From contig VGDE01000014.1 of assembly GCA_016869875.1 (NCBI GenBank), positions 1 to 36,074 of the forward strand: DNA of 36,074 nucleotides. The letters are read 5' to 3'. Source of the DNA: Alphaproteobacteria bacterium (lineage in GTDB: Bacteria; Pseudomonadota; Alphaproteobacteria; Rhodobacterales; Rhodobacteraceae). How positions within the stretch are numbered: the first letter of the stretch is position 1; the number at the start of each line of letters is the position of its first letter. Shown here one piece after another: positions 22,457-33,600 of the stretch. A program made the position numbers and the translations under genes. The notes under the pieces were generated by a model. That model saw only the letters and a program-made list of their open reading frames with translations, was not told the DNA's origin and did no database searches.

Positions 22457-23533
22457 TCAGCGTGAGGGTCCATACGCGATGCCGTTCGGACTATTGCCGA
22501 CCGGGACGGTCGCCACCACCTCCTGCCGCCGGGCATCGATGACCGAGACGCTGTTATCGTTGATATTCGTCACGAACACGAAGGCCCCATCCGCCGCTAT
22601 TGATACGCCATGCGCGCCAAGGCCTGTCTTCACGGTCTTCGTCACTTCGCCGCTTGTCGTGTCGATGATGGACACGGTGCCGTTCGGCGCAGCCTCGGAA
22701 CCCTGGTTCGCAACATAGACCTGCGCACCATCGGGCGTCACCATGAGCTGGATGGGACCCGGTCCAACCTCGATCTTGCCCTTGAGCTTGCGCGAGGCGG
22801 TATCGATGACCGCGACGCGGTTTTCATCGCGCAGCGAGACATAGGCGCGGGTGCCGTCCGGAGTGAAGCCGACCTGCACCGGGGCAGCACCAACCGGTAT
22901 GCGAGCCGCCTCGCTAAGACTCTGTGTGTCGATGACGGAAACAGACCCATCCTCGACATTGGCCACGTAAAGCTCGGTGCCGTCAGGCTTCAGGCGCAGT
23001 CCATGCGGATAGGCGCCGGTTCCGATCCGGTTGACCACAGTGCCTTCCGCCAGATCGACCACCGCGATCTCATTGCTGCCCGAAAGCGAGGCGAAGGCGC
23101 GGCCATTCCGATCAGGCACGACATGGGCAGGATGATCCCCAAGTGCGACCGTGACGGGCAGCTTCGACAAATCCTGTGGATCGAGCAGCACCAGAAGGCC
23201 AGTCGCCCCCCTATCATGACCATGCCCTTCCGAACCATGATCGTCGGATGGAGGGGTGCCGACCGCGAGGAGAAAGCGGCCGTCAGGCGTCAGGTCCACA
23301 TTGTGGGGCGCCACGGGGATAGCCACAGTATTGACGGCTCCCGTGGCCAGATCGAGGGCGCTGATGGTGCTGTCGCCTTCGTTGGCGGAATAGACCGTTC
23401 CACCTGAGGCAAGCGCCGCAGTCTGGCCTTGCTGCACGGCAGGGTGATGGCCGTCGTGTGAGGCATCGGCCAGGGCAGCGGCAGGCAGCATTGCCGCCAA
23501 AACCCCGCAAAGGGCCATTGACGTTCGTTTCAT
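22457..23533 (-). CDS. Secreted YVTN-type beta-propeller protein
   Basis: A 358-residue exported protein (signal MKRTSMALCGVLAAMLPAAALA, then a His-rich segment ASHDGHHP). The body has at least six repeats of the YVTN kind: VYSANEGDSTISALDL, LYVANVEDGSVSVIDT, AYVSLRDENRVAVIDT, VYVANQG...GTVSIIDT and VFVTNINDNSVSVIDA, each followed by a G-x-x-P turn such as PVGNSPNGIAYGP. The fold is a seven-bladed propeller related to those of nitrous-oxide and quinohemoprotein maturation factors; a metal-binding or scaffold role is plausible. A His/Gly-rich insert (DDHGSEGHGHDRG) could bind copper. It is in the copper cluster, upstream of a cytochrome gene. No exact function is assigned. Confidence 0.85.
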   Translation of the reverse strand: MKRTSMALCGVLAAMLPAAALADASHDGHHPAVQQGQTAALASGGTVYSANEGDSTISALDLATGAVNTVAIPVAPHNVDLTPDGRFLLAVGTPPSDDHGSEGHGHDRGATGLLVLLDPQDLSKLPVTVALGDHPAHVVPDRNGRAFASLSGSNEIAVVDLAEGTVVNRIGTGAYPHGLRLKPDGTELYVANVEDGSVSVIDTQSLSEAARIPVGAAPVQVGFTPDGTRAYVSLRDENRVAVIDTASRKLKGKIEVGPGPIQLMVTPDGAQVYVANQGSEAAPNGTVSIIDTTSGEVTKTVKTGLGAHGVSIAADGAFVFVTNINDNSVSVIDARRQEVVATVPVGNSPNGIAYGPSR

Positions 23534-23668
23534 GGGTTTTACGTCCTGTTTTTGTGAGGTGCGGCGTTACGCAGGAACGTCCGTCTTCCTCTAAAATCTG
23601 GATGGGATGGCGCTTGCAGCCAATGGGCTGACGGCAAGGGACCGGTGGGTCTTTGGGCGAAAGCGCTA

Positions 23669-24094
23669 TTATGCGACGGCGAAGCGGCGCGGCGGACGCA
23701 GGATGGCCCCGGCCGAATGGCCCCAAAGCCCTGTCCAGATCATATCCGGAATGTTCCCGCCGGTAGAGGACGGGATGGTTAAGGGATCAGGCAAAACCAC
23801 ACCCATCGCACAAAGCTGCTCGCAACTGTCGCCGTGGCTCCCGAGGCCATCGGTGTCAGCACTGCAGGGATTGGGAATGGATGGGGCGGACGCGTCAGAC
23901 TTTGCGCCAGAATGGGCGCAGGGATGATTCAGCATGGAGGCTGTCGCCTGCTTGGAGATCATCGGAACGCCCATCCTTACATGAGCCGTTGTCTGCAGAA
24001 CCAGAACCACCGAGGCCGCCAGCAGGAGAACTGCGGCGGCTCGCCGCAGCCAATCCCGAAGGCGTCCTTTGGCAAATCCGGAATGCGCGTTCAT
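23669..24094 (-). CDS. Small Cys-rich membrane-anchored protein of unknown function
   Basis: A 141-residue protein: a basic N-terminus, one hydrophobic helix (AAAVLLLAASVVLVLQTTAHV), and a short outside domain with five cysteines, including CEQLC, and several histidines and methionines (MGVPMISKQATASMLNHPCAH). It ends with the tail ILRPPRRFAVA. The start ATG overlaps the stop of a 43-codon reading frame in ATGA. I do not recognise a named family. The protein at 27554-27961 has the same plan (helix, His/Cys-rich segment with C-x3-C, RPPR tail), so both may be paralogous periplasmic copper-binding proteins that bracket the copper ATPase. Confidence 0.65.
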   Translation of the reverse strand: MNAHSGFAKGRLRDWLRRAAAVLLLAASVVLVLQTTAHVRMGVPMISKQATASMLNHPCAHSGAKSDASAPSIPNPCSADTDGLGSHGDSCEQLCAMGVVLPDPLTIPSSTGGNIPDMIWTGLWGHSAGAILRPPRRFAVA

Positions 24095-24222
24095 CGCATC
24101 GTCCCGCAGTGAGAGGCCAGCTTTTCGGAAGCTCTGGCAGCAGGGTCACCACGCAGGCAACGCAGCGTCCTGTCAAACGCGCCCTGCGACAGATCATGGA
24201 TGGTGCGCACGTCATGCTTCAT
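24091..24222 (-). CDS. 43-residue ORF coupled to the Cys-rich protein gene
   Basis: From ATG 24222 the minus strand encodes 43 residues (beginning MKHDVRTIHDLSQGAFDRTLRCLRG, in part) with two cysteines and several histidines. Its stop overlaps the next start by 4 bp (ATGA), the main reason to believe it is translated. The frame is open up to 24324, into the end of the copper ATPase gene, so the true start is uncertain. No family is recognised; a small metal-binding or purely coupling peptide would fit. AGGGTATG upstream could serve as a weak ribosome site. Confidence 0.4.
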   Translation of the reverse strand: MKHDVRTIHDLSQGAFDRTLRCLRGDPAARASEKLASHCGTMR

Positions 24223-24320
24223 GGGTCTGACATACCCTAACTTCAGCCAGAGACTGGCCAAAGGAAAGGGGGAGCGGCAATGTGCCGCGCCCGCATTGGT
24301 GATGTGACCGGGCCATGTCC

Positions 24321-26687
<2,367 letters not shown>

Positions 26688-26794
26688 GGTGTGTCCTTTC
26701 CCGAACAGATTCCGCACCGTGATCCTCCTTTCATTATTCCTGGGTCATCCTGGCATGTCTGGTCACAGGACAGGGAATTGCGGGGGAAGGAGGA

Positions 26795-26821
26795 GCCGCC
26801 GACGCTTCATGCGCCGGCGGC
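26795..26821 (-). terminator. Strong hairpin after the DUF305 gene
   Basis: GCCGCCGACGC (26795-26805) faces GCGCCGGCGGC (26811-26821) across a TTCAT loop: eleven pairs with one A-C mismatch. It begins 7 bp past the DUF305 stop on the minus strand but no T-run follows, so it may only partly terminate or may stabilise the upstream message, with copA read through at lower level. Confidence 0.5.
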
Positions 26822-26828
26822 CAGTTGC

Positions 26829-27344
26829 TTATTGCTGGGCCGTATGCCCCTCGACCCAAGCCGTCATCTCTTCGATTTCCGGCCCCTGCGCGTCGATGAT
26901 CTTCTGAGCCATCGCCTTCGATGCCTCATCCTTGCCATACTTCAGCTCAACTTCTGCCATCGCAATGGCGCCCGCATGATGCGCGATCATCCCGCAATGA
27001 AAGGCAAGGTCGGGATCCTTGATCATATGCGTTGCCATCATGGGGACATTCATCTTCATCATGGCGTCCATGGAGGCCGTCTGGGCCTCGTCCATGCCTT
27101 CCATACGCTCCATGCCGCCCATCATCTTGGACATGTCCATGCCGCCCATCATGCCTCCGTGCATCATTCCCGGCATTCCGGACTGCTGGATCGCGTCCTG
27201 GCACCCCTGGGGCAGGATCGACAGATCCGCCGTCTGCTCGGTTTGGTTCGCGGGCGCCCCCTGCTGGGCGGGAGCGGCGTCTTGCGCGAAACCGGGCGTG
27301 GCAAGAAGCACGGCGAGTGCTGCGGTGAAGGGAAGTTTACCCAT
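26829..27344 (-). CDS. DUF305 periplasmic copper-binding protein
   Basis: A 171-residue exported protein. The signal peptide is MGKLPFTAALAVLLATPGFA; the ATG at 27344 is preceded by GGAGAAC. A Met-rich stretch (about 55-90, with GMMHGGMMGGMDMSKMM and MERMEGMDEAQ) is typical of copper(I) binding. The DUF305 domain follows: MATHMIKDPDLAFHCGMIAHHAGAIAMAEVELKYG, with the family's H-x4-HHAGAI motif and many methionines. In cyanobacteria the DUF305 protein CopM binds periplasmic copper. It is upstream of copA on the same strand and would hand over or store copper. Confidence 0.9.
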   Translation of the reverse strand: MGKLPFTAALAVLLATPGFAQDAAPAQQGAPANQTEQTADLSILPQGCQDAIQQSGMPGMMHGGMMGGMDMSKMMGGMERMEGMDEAQTASMDAMMKMNVPMMATHMIKDPDLAFHCGMIAHHAGAIAMAEVELKYGKDEASKAMAQKIIDAQGPEIEEMTAWVEGHTAQQ

Positions 27345-27553
27345 GGCTGTTCTCCTGAGGTTTTAGTAAGGATTGGAAAAGTCGGGCCGCTTGGTTCGCG
27401 GCAGTTAACCACTTGGCAGCATGAGTCCCAACGCAGTCCTGCAGGTCGCCTCTTGGAACACCGGCATGCGGCATCCTCAAACGAAAGGAGAGAAGAGAAC
27501 CGCCGGCCAGACCATGTCAGGCCAGGCGCACGTCCCGCAGTGTTGCGATGGGA

Positions 27554-27961
27554 TCAGACGAGAAGCCGCGGAGGTCGGCGCGGACCTTCGAGCACGCGTC
27601 CACTGAGGAGCGGCGCGGAAACCAGAACAATTGATTCCTCGTGCGCCATGCGCTGTGGAGACACGATCTCCTGCGGTGCAAGCGCCAGGTGGCAGACATC
27701 TCCGCAACACGGGAGTGCTCCAGAGCCATCGCCGTGATCATGCGCCGAGGCAGCACAAGCTGTGGCTGCGCTCTGCAAAGGGGTGACATCACAGGCCGAA
27801 CTCATATGACCAGCCATGGTATGGCCGTGGGTGTGGCTAACGGGAACGGAAGAATGCGACAGCATCCCTCCCGCAATAGCCGAGTGGGCCAGAAACCCCG
27901 CCATGAACAACAAGGCGGCTGCATTCACGAGCAGCGCCCGCCAGTGTGAAGCCTTGGTCAT
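27554..27961 (-). CDS. Small His/Cys-rich membrane-anchored protein of unknown function
   Basis: About 135 residues from ATG 27961 (MTKASHWRALLVNAAALLFMAGFLAHSAIA), preferred to an open frame to 27994. One membrane helix or signal is followed by a segment rich in His and Met (SHTHGHTMAGHM) and cysteines (ACDV, TACAAS, CCGDVC), then a tail ending RPPRLLV. The plan equals that of the 23669-24094 protein. It is the first gene of the minus-strand copper cluster, 209 bp upstream of the DUF305 gene. The metal-binding idea rests on composition; no catalytic motif is seen and no family is named. Confidence 0.65.
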   Translation of the reverse strand: MTKASHWRALLVNAAALLFMAGFLAHSAIAGGMLSHSSVPVSHTHGHTMAGHMSSACDVTPLQSAATACAASAHDHGDGSGALPCCGDVCHLALAPQEIVSPQRMAHEESIVLVSAPLLSGRVLEGPRRPPRLLV

Positions 27962-28458
27962 ACGGATCGCCTGATAGCCCATGACGCAAAACACCTGAGC
28001 AACTGGACCGTTCCCGCTGGCAGCGTTCCAGCGTCAAGCTGCCACTACCGATTTCGCGTCCCGACCGACTGCAGGATCGTAGATTAAGAGCCGCTTGAGT
28101 TTGCAGCCTGCTGTAAGTGCTCGTCAACCTCCCTCTTCAAGGCAGCCCTAAGGCCGGTGCATGAGCCAGAGTGAAAAATGGAAACACTGTTCTCAGGTTT
28201 CGCATGGGAGGATCATGATGTGACAGGTTGATCCTGTCATGCGTCCTGTGGCTGCGCGACGTTACGTCACGCCACCTGAAGAAAGAACGACGGCAGTGGA
28301 TTCGATAGTCTGGACCGCGGAATCCGAGGCTTTATCTCCCTAAATCGGCGAACGGCGGCTTTCTCCAAATGCTCTGGAGGTTATGCTGCACTGCCGTCAG
28401 GCAGCTCTCCGCCCTTTGCGACGTTCAAGCTTTTAGATTACGCCAAGACTGGGAAGCC
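27962..28458. other. Intergenic region with an inverted repeat
   Basis: About 500 bp without a convincing gene. TGACAGG (28221-28227) and CCTGTCA (28233-28239) form a perfect inverted repeat with a TTGAT spacer, a form typical of a MerR-like or other dimeric regulator site. No regulator gene is adjacent. The promoter of the copper cluster should lie near 27970-28100. A lower-GC stretch near 28300-28450 borders the very GC-rich SbcC-like gene and may be an insertion boundary. Confidence 0.4.
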
Positions 28459-31086
28459 TCAGACCGTCTCAACGCTGACCCGTGCCCGTTCTCCACCCAA
28501 GGCCGCGAAGGCCCGTTGTCTGCAGGTCAGGACCAGGATCTGCTGGTCCTGGGCCACGCGGTGCAGGGCGGTGAACATCGCCTCGATCCGGTCGTCGTCG
28601 CTGTGGACCAGGGCGTCGTCCAGGATCACCGGCACCTGGGTGCCTGCGCGTGCGAACAGCCGCGCAAAAGCCAGACGGGTCAGGATTGCTACCTGTTCCC
28701 GCGTGCCGCCTGACAGGATGTCCAGGGCCTCGGGCTGGCCGTCGCGGGTCAGCACGGCGGGCAGCAGGGTCTGGTCGTCGATCTCCAGCGTGGCGCCGGG
28801 ATGGATCACTGCCAGCAGAGGCTGCAATTCGCGCAGCACCGGCCCCAGATAAGCGTCCCGCGCCTGGCGCCGCGCCTCGTCAAGCGCCCGGCGCAGGCGG
28901 GTCAGCGACTGCACCTCGGCGGCATAGCGCGCGGCGCGGGCCTCGGCGTCGGAAAGCCTGCCGCGGACCTCGTCCAGGCGTTCCTCGATCCCTTCCTCGG
29001 CCAGGGTGCCGATGGATCCGTTCAGCATCGCCAGATCCTCGCGCAGGCGGTCGCGCTGCGCCTTGGCCTGGGCCGCGACCGACTGGGCGCGCGACAGGGC
29101 GGCGCGGGCCATGTCCAGGTCGGGGGCGGCCCGTTCCAGCCGCGCGCATTCGGCTTGGGCATCGGCCAGCCCCGACTGGTGGCCCGTCCGGGCGTCGCGC
29201 AGATCGCGCAGCCGGGCCGTCAGCGCCGCCGGATCGCCGGCCTCGGCGGCCGCGGCCTCATGGGTGCGGCGGGCGGCGGCAAGCGTGGCGGCGGCGGCGG
29301 CCCGGGCCTCGGACGCGGCGCGCAGGGCCGACTGGGCCTCGGCCGCGGCGGCGCGGGCCCCATCCTCGGTGGCGGTGGCGGTGGCAAGGTCCGCTTCAAG
29401 GGCGGCGGGGTCGCCCGCGTCCTCAGCGCCCGCACCGGCTTCCGCGACCGTCTGCGCATGGGCCTGGCGCAGGGCCTCCAGCCCGTCGGGGGCAAGCTGG
29501 GCCAGAAGGGCCTGGGCGCTGCGCAGGCTGTCGTCCAGCCGCTGCGCCTCGACCAGGCGGGCGCGGGCCTGGGCCAGATCCTCGGCCCCGCAGGCGGACA
29601 GCCGCTGGGCCAGCGTGGCCGCGGCCTTGTCCAGTTGCGCCCGGTCGCCGCCGGTCTGGGTGCCGGGGTCGATCCGCATGGTGCCGATGCCGGGCAGGTC
29701 GAAGTCGCGCGGGCCGGTCAGGCGGTGCGGGCCTTCGGGCAGGTCGGCCCCATCGGCGCGGACCCGCGCGGCGCCGCTATAGGCAAGGGACAGGCTGACC
29801 GACTGCGCGTCCAGGCGGGCTTCGGCCCGGTTCAGCTCGTCGGCGGCCTGTTCGGCGGCGGCAAGGGCCTGCGGCGTCACCACCAGCAACCCGCGCTGCG
29901 CCCGCTGTGCCTCGATCTCGGCGCGCAGGCGTTCGGCCTCGGCCAGGCTGCGGGCCAGGTGCGTGGCGCGGTCCTGCGCGGCGCGGGCAAGGCGCGCCCG
30001 CTGCGCCAGGGCCAGACGGTCGCGCAGGGCGCGGGTGGCGGCCTCGGCATCCCGAAGGGCGGCGGCGGTGTCGCCTTCGGCCTGGGACAGGGTGGCCGTG
30101 CGGCTGTCATGACGGGCCGCATCCTCGGTCGCCGCGGCCAGGGCCTGGGCCGCGCAGGCAGCGCGGTCCGACAGCGTTTCCAGCCGCTCGATCTCGGCAC
30201 GCGCATTGTCGTCGGTGGCCTGTGCCAGGGCCAGGGCGCGCTGCGCCGCCCCCAGCCGGTCGGCATGGGCCTCGGCCTCGGCCAGGGCGGCGCGGGCAGC
30301 AGCCAGGGCCTCGGCGCGGCGCCGGTCCTCGGCCGGGTCGTCCAGGGCTGCAACCTGGCGCTGCGCCTCGCTGCGGCGGGTCAGGTCGCCCGACAGCCGC
30401 GCGGCCTTGGCGGCAAGCTCGGCCTCCTCGGCGCGCAGGGCCTCGGCCTCGGCCTCGGCCCGGGCCCATTCGCCGCCTGCCTTGGCCTTGCCGGTCGCGG
30501 TCGCGAGCCTGCCAAGCGCATCGCCGACCTTTGCCGCCACCCCATCCAGCCTGCGCCCGCCGGTCATCATGTCGATCTCGCCCGCGACCGAGGACAAGAG
30601 ATCCCGCCGCGCCGACAGCGCCCGTTCGCGGTCGGACTTGTCGCTGGCCGAACTGCCCTCGGGTTCCAGGCCCAGCAGGCCTTGGCGCACCCACAGAAGG
30701 CCCGACGGCCCCGACAGCCCCGCCCCCAGCATCCGGTCGATCCAGGCCTCGGCCTCGTCGTCCTGGGCCACCGTCCGCCCGTCGCGCGACACCCTGGCCG
30801 AGGCGCGGGTCAGCCACCGCTTTTCCACCCGGTAGCGCCCGTCGGGCAGGTCCAGATCCGCCGCCACCTCGGGCGCGCCGCCGACATGGGGTTGCAGCGC
30901 CTTGATCCCTGCGCGGGTGGCGCGGTGGCGTTCGAAGAACAGCGCGTGGATGGCGTCGAAGAAGGTGGACTTGCCGAATTCGTTGGGCTCGCACAGCACG
31001 GTGATGCCGTCGCCGATCCCCTCGATCCGGGCGGTGTGGCCGGCGAAGCGGCGCACGTTGGTCAGTTGCAGCGCGCGGATCTTCAT
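28459..31086 (-). CDS. SbcC/YhaN-like SMC-type ATPase
   Basis: An 875-residue protein with the ABC-ATPase halves at its ends and a long coiled coil between, as in SbcC and Rad50. Walker A is EPNEFGKST (33-41), with EPNE in place of the usual GPNG. Near the C-terminus are the signature LSGGTREQ and Walker B VPVILDDALVHSDDDR, then a D-loop and LVLTCRQR. The middle is Ala- and Glu-rich and repeats like coiled-coil heptads. It overlaps the SbcD-like nuclease by 4 bp (ATGA). The two should form a nuclease complex that processes DNA ends or hairpins. GC at the third codon position is near saturation, above that of the replication genes, so this block looks chromosomal in origin. Confidence 0.9.
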   Translation of the reverse strand: MKIRALQLTNVRRFAGHTARIEGIGDGITVLCEPNEFGKSTFFDAIHALFFERHRATRAGIKALQPHVGGAPEVAADLDLPDGRYRVEKRWLTRASARVSRDGRTVAQDDEAEAWIDRMLGAGLSGPSGLLWVRQGLLGLEPEGSSASDKSDRERALSARRDLLSSVAGEIDMMTGGRRLDGVAAKVGDALGRLATATGKAKAGGEWARAEAEAEALRAEEAELAAKAARLSGDLTRRSEAQRQVAALDDPAEDRRRAEALAAARAALAEAEAHADRLGAAQRALALAQATDDNARAEIERLETLSDRAACAAQALAAATEDAARHDSRTATLSQAEGDTAAALRDAEAATRALRDRLALAQRARLARAAQDRATHLARSLAEAERLRAEIEAQRAQRGLLVVTPQALAAAEQAADELNRAEARLDAQSVSLSLAYSGAARVRADGADLPEGPHRLTGPRDFDLPGIGTMRIDPGTQTGGDRAQLDKAAATLAQRLSACGAEDLAQARARLVEAQRLDDSLRSAQALLAQLAPDGLEALRQAHAQTVAEAGAGAEDAGDPAALEADLATATATEDGARAAAAEAQSALRAASEARAAAAATLAAARRTHEAAAAEAGDPAALTARLRDLRDARTGHQSGLADAQAECARLERAAPDLDMARAALSRAQSVAAQAKAQRDRLREDLAMLNGSIGTLAEEGIEERLDEVRGRLSDAEARAARYAAEVQSLTRLRRALDEARRQARDAYLGPVLRELQPLLAVIHPGATLEIDDQTLLPAVLTRDGQPEALDILSGGTREQVAILTRLAFARLFARAGTQVPVILDDALVHSDDDRIEAMFTALHRVAQDQQILVLTCRQRAFAALGGERARVSVETV

Positions 31087-32195
31087 GCCCCCACCTCTTG
31101 CGCCAGGGCATAAAGCCGCGACAGCGCGGATGCGGCCACCGCGCGCTCAGTGGCGCTGCGATCCCCGTCGCCCGCCTCGGCCAGCAGCGCCTCGGCCGCC
31201 TGGCGCAGCGCGCCCGCGCGGTCGATCCCGTCCAGGTCGTCGGGCCGCGCCTCGGTCGCGAGGCCGGACAGGTCGTGGCCGAACCAGCCGAAGTCGGGGG
31301 CGGCCGCCTGCGCCGCCGCGTCAAGCGCGGCCCGGTCGGACAGGGGCAGCCGCCCGGTCGCCACAAGCCGGACCAGCAGGTTGCGCCGCATCATCGGCAG
31401 GGGCAGGGCGGCGTCCAGCCGGGCCAGCGGATCGTCGCCGGGCAGCAGGTCCAGCGTGACGGTCTGCCAGCCCATGCTGCCGGTTTCCACCGGTCGGACG
31501 CGCGCCGTCCCGTCCAGCGTCACCAGCAGCGCGCAGCAGGCCGCAGAGTGCTTGAAGCCGTCGGCCTCGGGCGTGCCGGAATACCAGGTGGCCGCGTTCA
31601 CCTCCATCCGGCCGTGCCAGTCGCCAAGCGCCAGGTAATCCAGGCCGCATCTTTGCGCGCGGTCGGGGGCGATGATGCCCGCCGCGCCTTCCTCGCCCGA
31701 GAAATCGGCGATCGCGCCGTGGCCCAGGCCGATGCGCAGGCAGCCGTCGGGGGTGGGGGCGGCCATCGCCTCGGTCAGGTCGCGGCCGGGGCGGCGCTGC
31801 GTGCAGGGGGCGGGCAGGACAATCACGCCGGGGGCCAGTTCCACCGGATCGGGGCTGGTGATCGCCCGCAGGTTCGGGGGCGCGTCGGACCCGATGCGCC
31901 GCCACAGTTCGGTCGCGGCAAGGCTGTCATGGTTGCCCGGCAGCATGATCCAGGTGATGTCGGCCTCGGCCGCCATGGCGCGCAGGGCGTGGCGCAGGGT
32001 GTCGGGGGCAGGGGTCTCGGCGTCGAAGGTGTCGCCCGCCAGCAGCACCGTGGCCGCGCCACCGTCCCGCGCGGCCTGGGCCAGCCGCGCGATCGCGCCG
32101 TGGCGGGCCTCGCGCAGGCGGTTGCGGATGGCTTCGGGATAGGTGCCGAAGGCCTTGCCCAGGTGCAGATCTGAGGAATGCAGGAAGCGATACAT
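31083..32195 (-). CDS. SbcD/YhaO-like DNA repair exonuclease
   Basis: About 370 residues from ATG 32195 (MYRFLHSSDLHLGK), chosen because the family begins here; the open frame to 32513 has no ribosome site and lies over the next gene's leader. The metallophosphoesterase motifs are SDLHLG, LLAGDTFDAE, LPGNHDS, LGHGAIADF and LGDWHGRME. The C-terminal part is a capping domain of low identity. It is the Mn-dependent nuclease partner of the SbcC-like ATPase, whose start it overlaps by 4 bp. There is little upstream signal: AGGATCCCG sits 12 bp from the start codon and is a weak ribosome site. Confidence 0.9.
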   Translation of the reverse strand: MYRFLHSSDLHLGKAFGTYPEAIRNRLREARHGAIARLAQAARDGGAATVLLAGDTFDAETPAPDTLRHALRAMAAEADITWIMLPGNHDSLAATELWRRIGSDAPPNLRAITSPDPVELAPGVIVLPAPCTQRRPGRDLTEAMAAPTPDGCLRIGLGHGAIADFSGEEGAAGIIAPDRAQRCGLDYLALGDWHGRMEVNAATWYSGTPEADGFKHSAACCALLVTLDGTARVRPVETGSMGWQTVTLDLLPGDDPLARLDAALPLPMMRRNLLVRLVATGRLPLSDRAALDAAAQAAAPDFGWFGHDLSGLATEARPDDLDGIDRAGALRQAAEALLAEAGDGDRSATERAVAASALSRLYALAQEVGA

Positions 32196-32335
32196 CGGCG
32201 GCGGGATCCTTTGGGTCGGCACTGTCGCGGATCGAGAACAGAACACGCACGCTGCTGGTTCGGCAAGCCCAAAGAGGCGTTGCGCGCTTTGTCCTGGCAG
32301 GCTGTCCACCCGCCTGTCCTGCGCCGCCTGCCACA

Positions 32336-32419
32336 GAGAGCCAGAGGTCCGGCGGACTGTCCGTGACGGGTCGAGGGCTGGAGGAGAGGCCTCCGGCGCC
32401 CGTCGCGGAGGAAATTCCA
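32336..32419 (+). promoter_or_regulatory. Structured 5' leader before the ArdC-like gene (copy A)
   Basis: The leader begins with GAGAGCCAGAGG (32336-32347). After 17 bases comes a hairpin: outer stem GACGGG (32365-32370) with CCCGTC (32399-32404), a 6-base bulge TCGAGG, and an inner 8-bp stem (32377-32384 with 32390-32397) closing an AGAGG loop. The hairpin ends 15 bases before the ATG, with GCGGAGGA as ribosome site between. The same plan recurs before the ParB-like gene with changed bases but kept pairing. This suggests a functional RNA or translation-control element; the function is unknown. Confidence 0.6.
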
Positions 32420-33475
32420 ATGTCTGGACCAAAGCGAACTGCCCGAGCGACAGAACCTGCAAGCGGCGGTCATTCCACACGGTCCCGTCGCTCCCGGGGA
32501 ACTGTCCCATCATTTCGCAGGACAGGTCCTGAAGCGCGCGCTGACATCTACACGCGGGTTACCGCAGAAATCATCGCGGCCCTCGAGCACGGGGCCGGTG
32601 AGTGGCTCGCCCCGTGGTTCCATGACGGTGCCCATGCCGCCCGCCCGACCAATGTTGCATCAGGCAAGCGTTACCGGGGCATCAACACCGTGGCGCTGTG
32701 GGTCGTGGCCATGACATCGGGTTACAGCGATGGCCTGTGGGGCACCTACCGGCAATGGCAGGCTGCCGGTGCTCAGGTTCGCAAGGGTGAGCGCTCGACC
32801 ACCGTGGTTCTGTGGAAGCAGATCGCCTCGCGCGAGGAGACAAAGGCAGAGGACGACGGCAAGGACGATGGCGGTCGCGCCCGGATGGTGGCGCGGGCTT
32901 TTGCGGTGTTCAACCTGGCCCAAGTGGACGGATACGAACGCCCCCTGACACCGTGCCTGCCCGAGAGCGAGCGTCTGGCACATGCGGAAGCCTTCATCGC
33001 CAACCTTGGGATAAGAACCGTGTTTGGCGGCTCAGAAGCCTTCTACCGTCCCTCCGTGGACACGGTGTTCATGCCCGAGTTCGCGCAGTTCCGGGACGCT
33101 GCCTCGTTTTATGGGGTCTGGCTGCATGAGCATGGCCACGCCTCGGGGGCAAAACACAGGCTTGATCGCGATCTCTCGGGCCGGTTCGGTTCGCAGGCTT
33201 ATGCGGCAGAGGAATGCTGTGTCGAGATCCTCAGCGGCCTCGTGCTTGCCGATCTCGGCATTGCCCATCATCCGCGGCCCGACCATGCCGCCTACATCGG
33301 CTCGTGGCTCAAGGTCATGGCTGCAGACCCCCGCGCGATCTTCACGGCTGCCGGCAAGGCGCAGCAGGCCGCCGACTGGATGCATGCGCAGCAGCCCGCT
33401 CTCACACCACCCGGCGCACCCGATGAACCGGAGGATGGCCACCCTTGGTCTCCCGTTGTCGTCGGCACCGTCTAG
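32420..33475 (+). CDS. ardC: ArdC-like antirestriction / zincin-type protein
   Basis: A 351-residue protein. Start 32420 (MSGPKRTARAT) has GGAGGA 7-8 bp upstream; an earlier in-frame ATG at 32363 lies within the leader hairpin and is rejected. The N-terminal domain (about 40-160) is the ssDNA-binding part of ArdC (DIYTRVTAEIIAALEHGAGEWLAPW, KRYRGINTVALWVVA, GERSTTVVLWK). The C-terminal domain is a metallopeptidase with the HExxH motif in VWLHEHGHASGAKHRL, and a later AEECCVEILSGLVLADLG. ArdC proteins protect incoming plasmid DNA from host restriction and are typical of conjugative or mobilisable plasmids. It precedes the ParB-like gene. Confidence 0.9.
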   Translation: MSGPKRTARATEPASGGHSTRSRRSRGTVPSFRRTGPEARADIYTRVTAEIIAALEHGAGEWLAPWFHDGAHAARPTNVASGKRYRGINTVALWVVAMTSGYSDGLWGTYRQWQAAGAQVRKGERSTTVVLWKQIASREETKAEDDGKDDGGRARMVARAFAVFNLAQVDGYERPLTPCLPESERLAHAEAFIANLGIRTVFGGSEAFYRPSVDTVFMPEFAQFRDAASFYGVWLHEHGHASGAKHRLDRDLSGRFGSQAYAAEECCVEILSGLVLADLGIAHHPRPDHAAYIGSWLKVMAADPRAIFTAAGKAQQAADWMHAQQPALTPPGAPDEPEDGHPWSPVVVGTV

Positions 33476-33600
33476 CAAGCTCGCCTGAAGACGTGTCAGC
33501 GCAACGTGGGCTGTTTGCCTACGATCAAACTGCCAAGTTCGGGAGCCATCGCCCTCTGGCAAACGTCTTAATGCTGACCGCGCCCCAGAGGCGGCTTGCG

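Noticed and set aside
28650..31113. Very long open frames on the plus strand opposite the SbcC-like gene
   Set aside because: They are by-products of extreme GC bias in the true gene; translations are Gly-, Ala-, Arg- or Pro-rich with no family motif.
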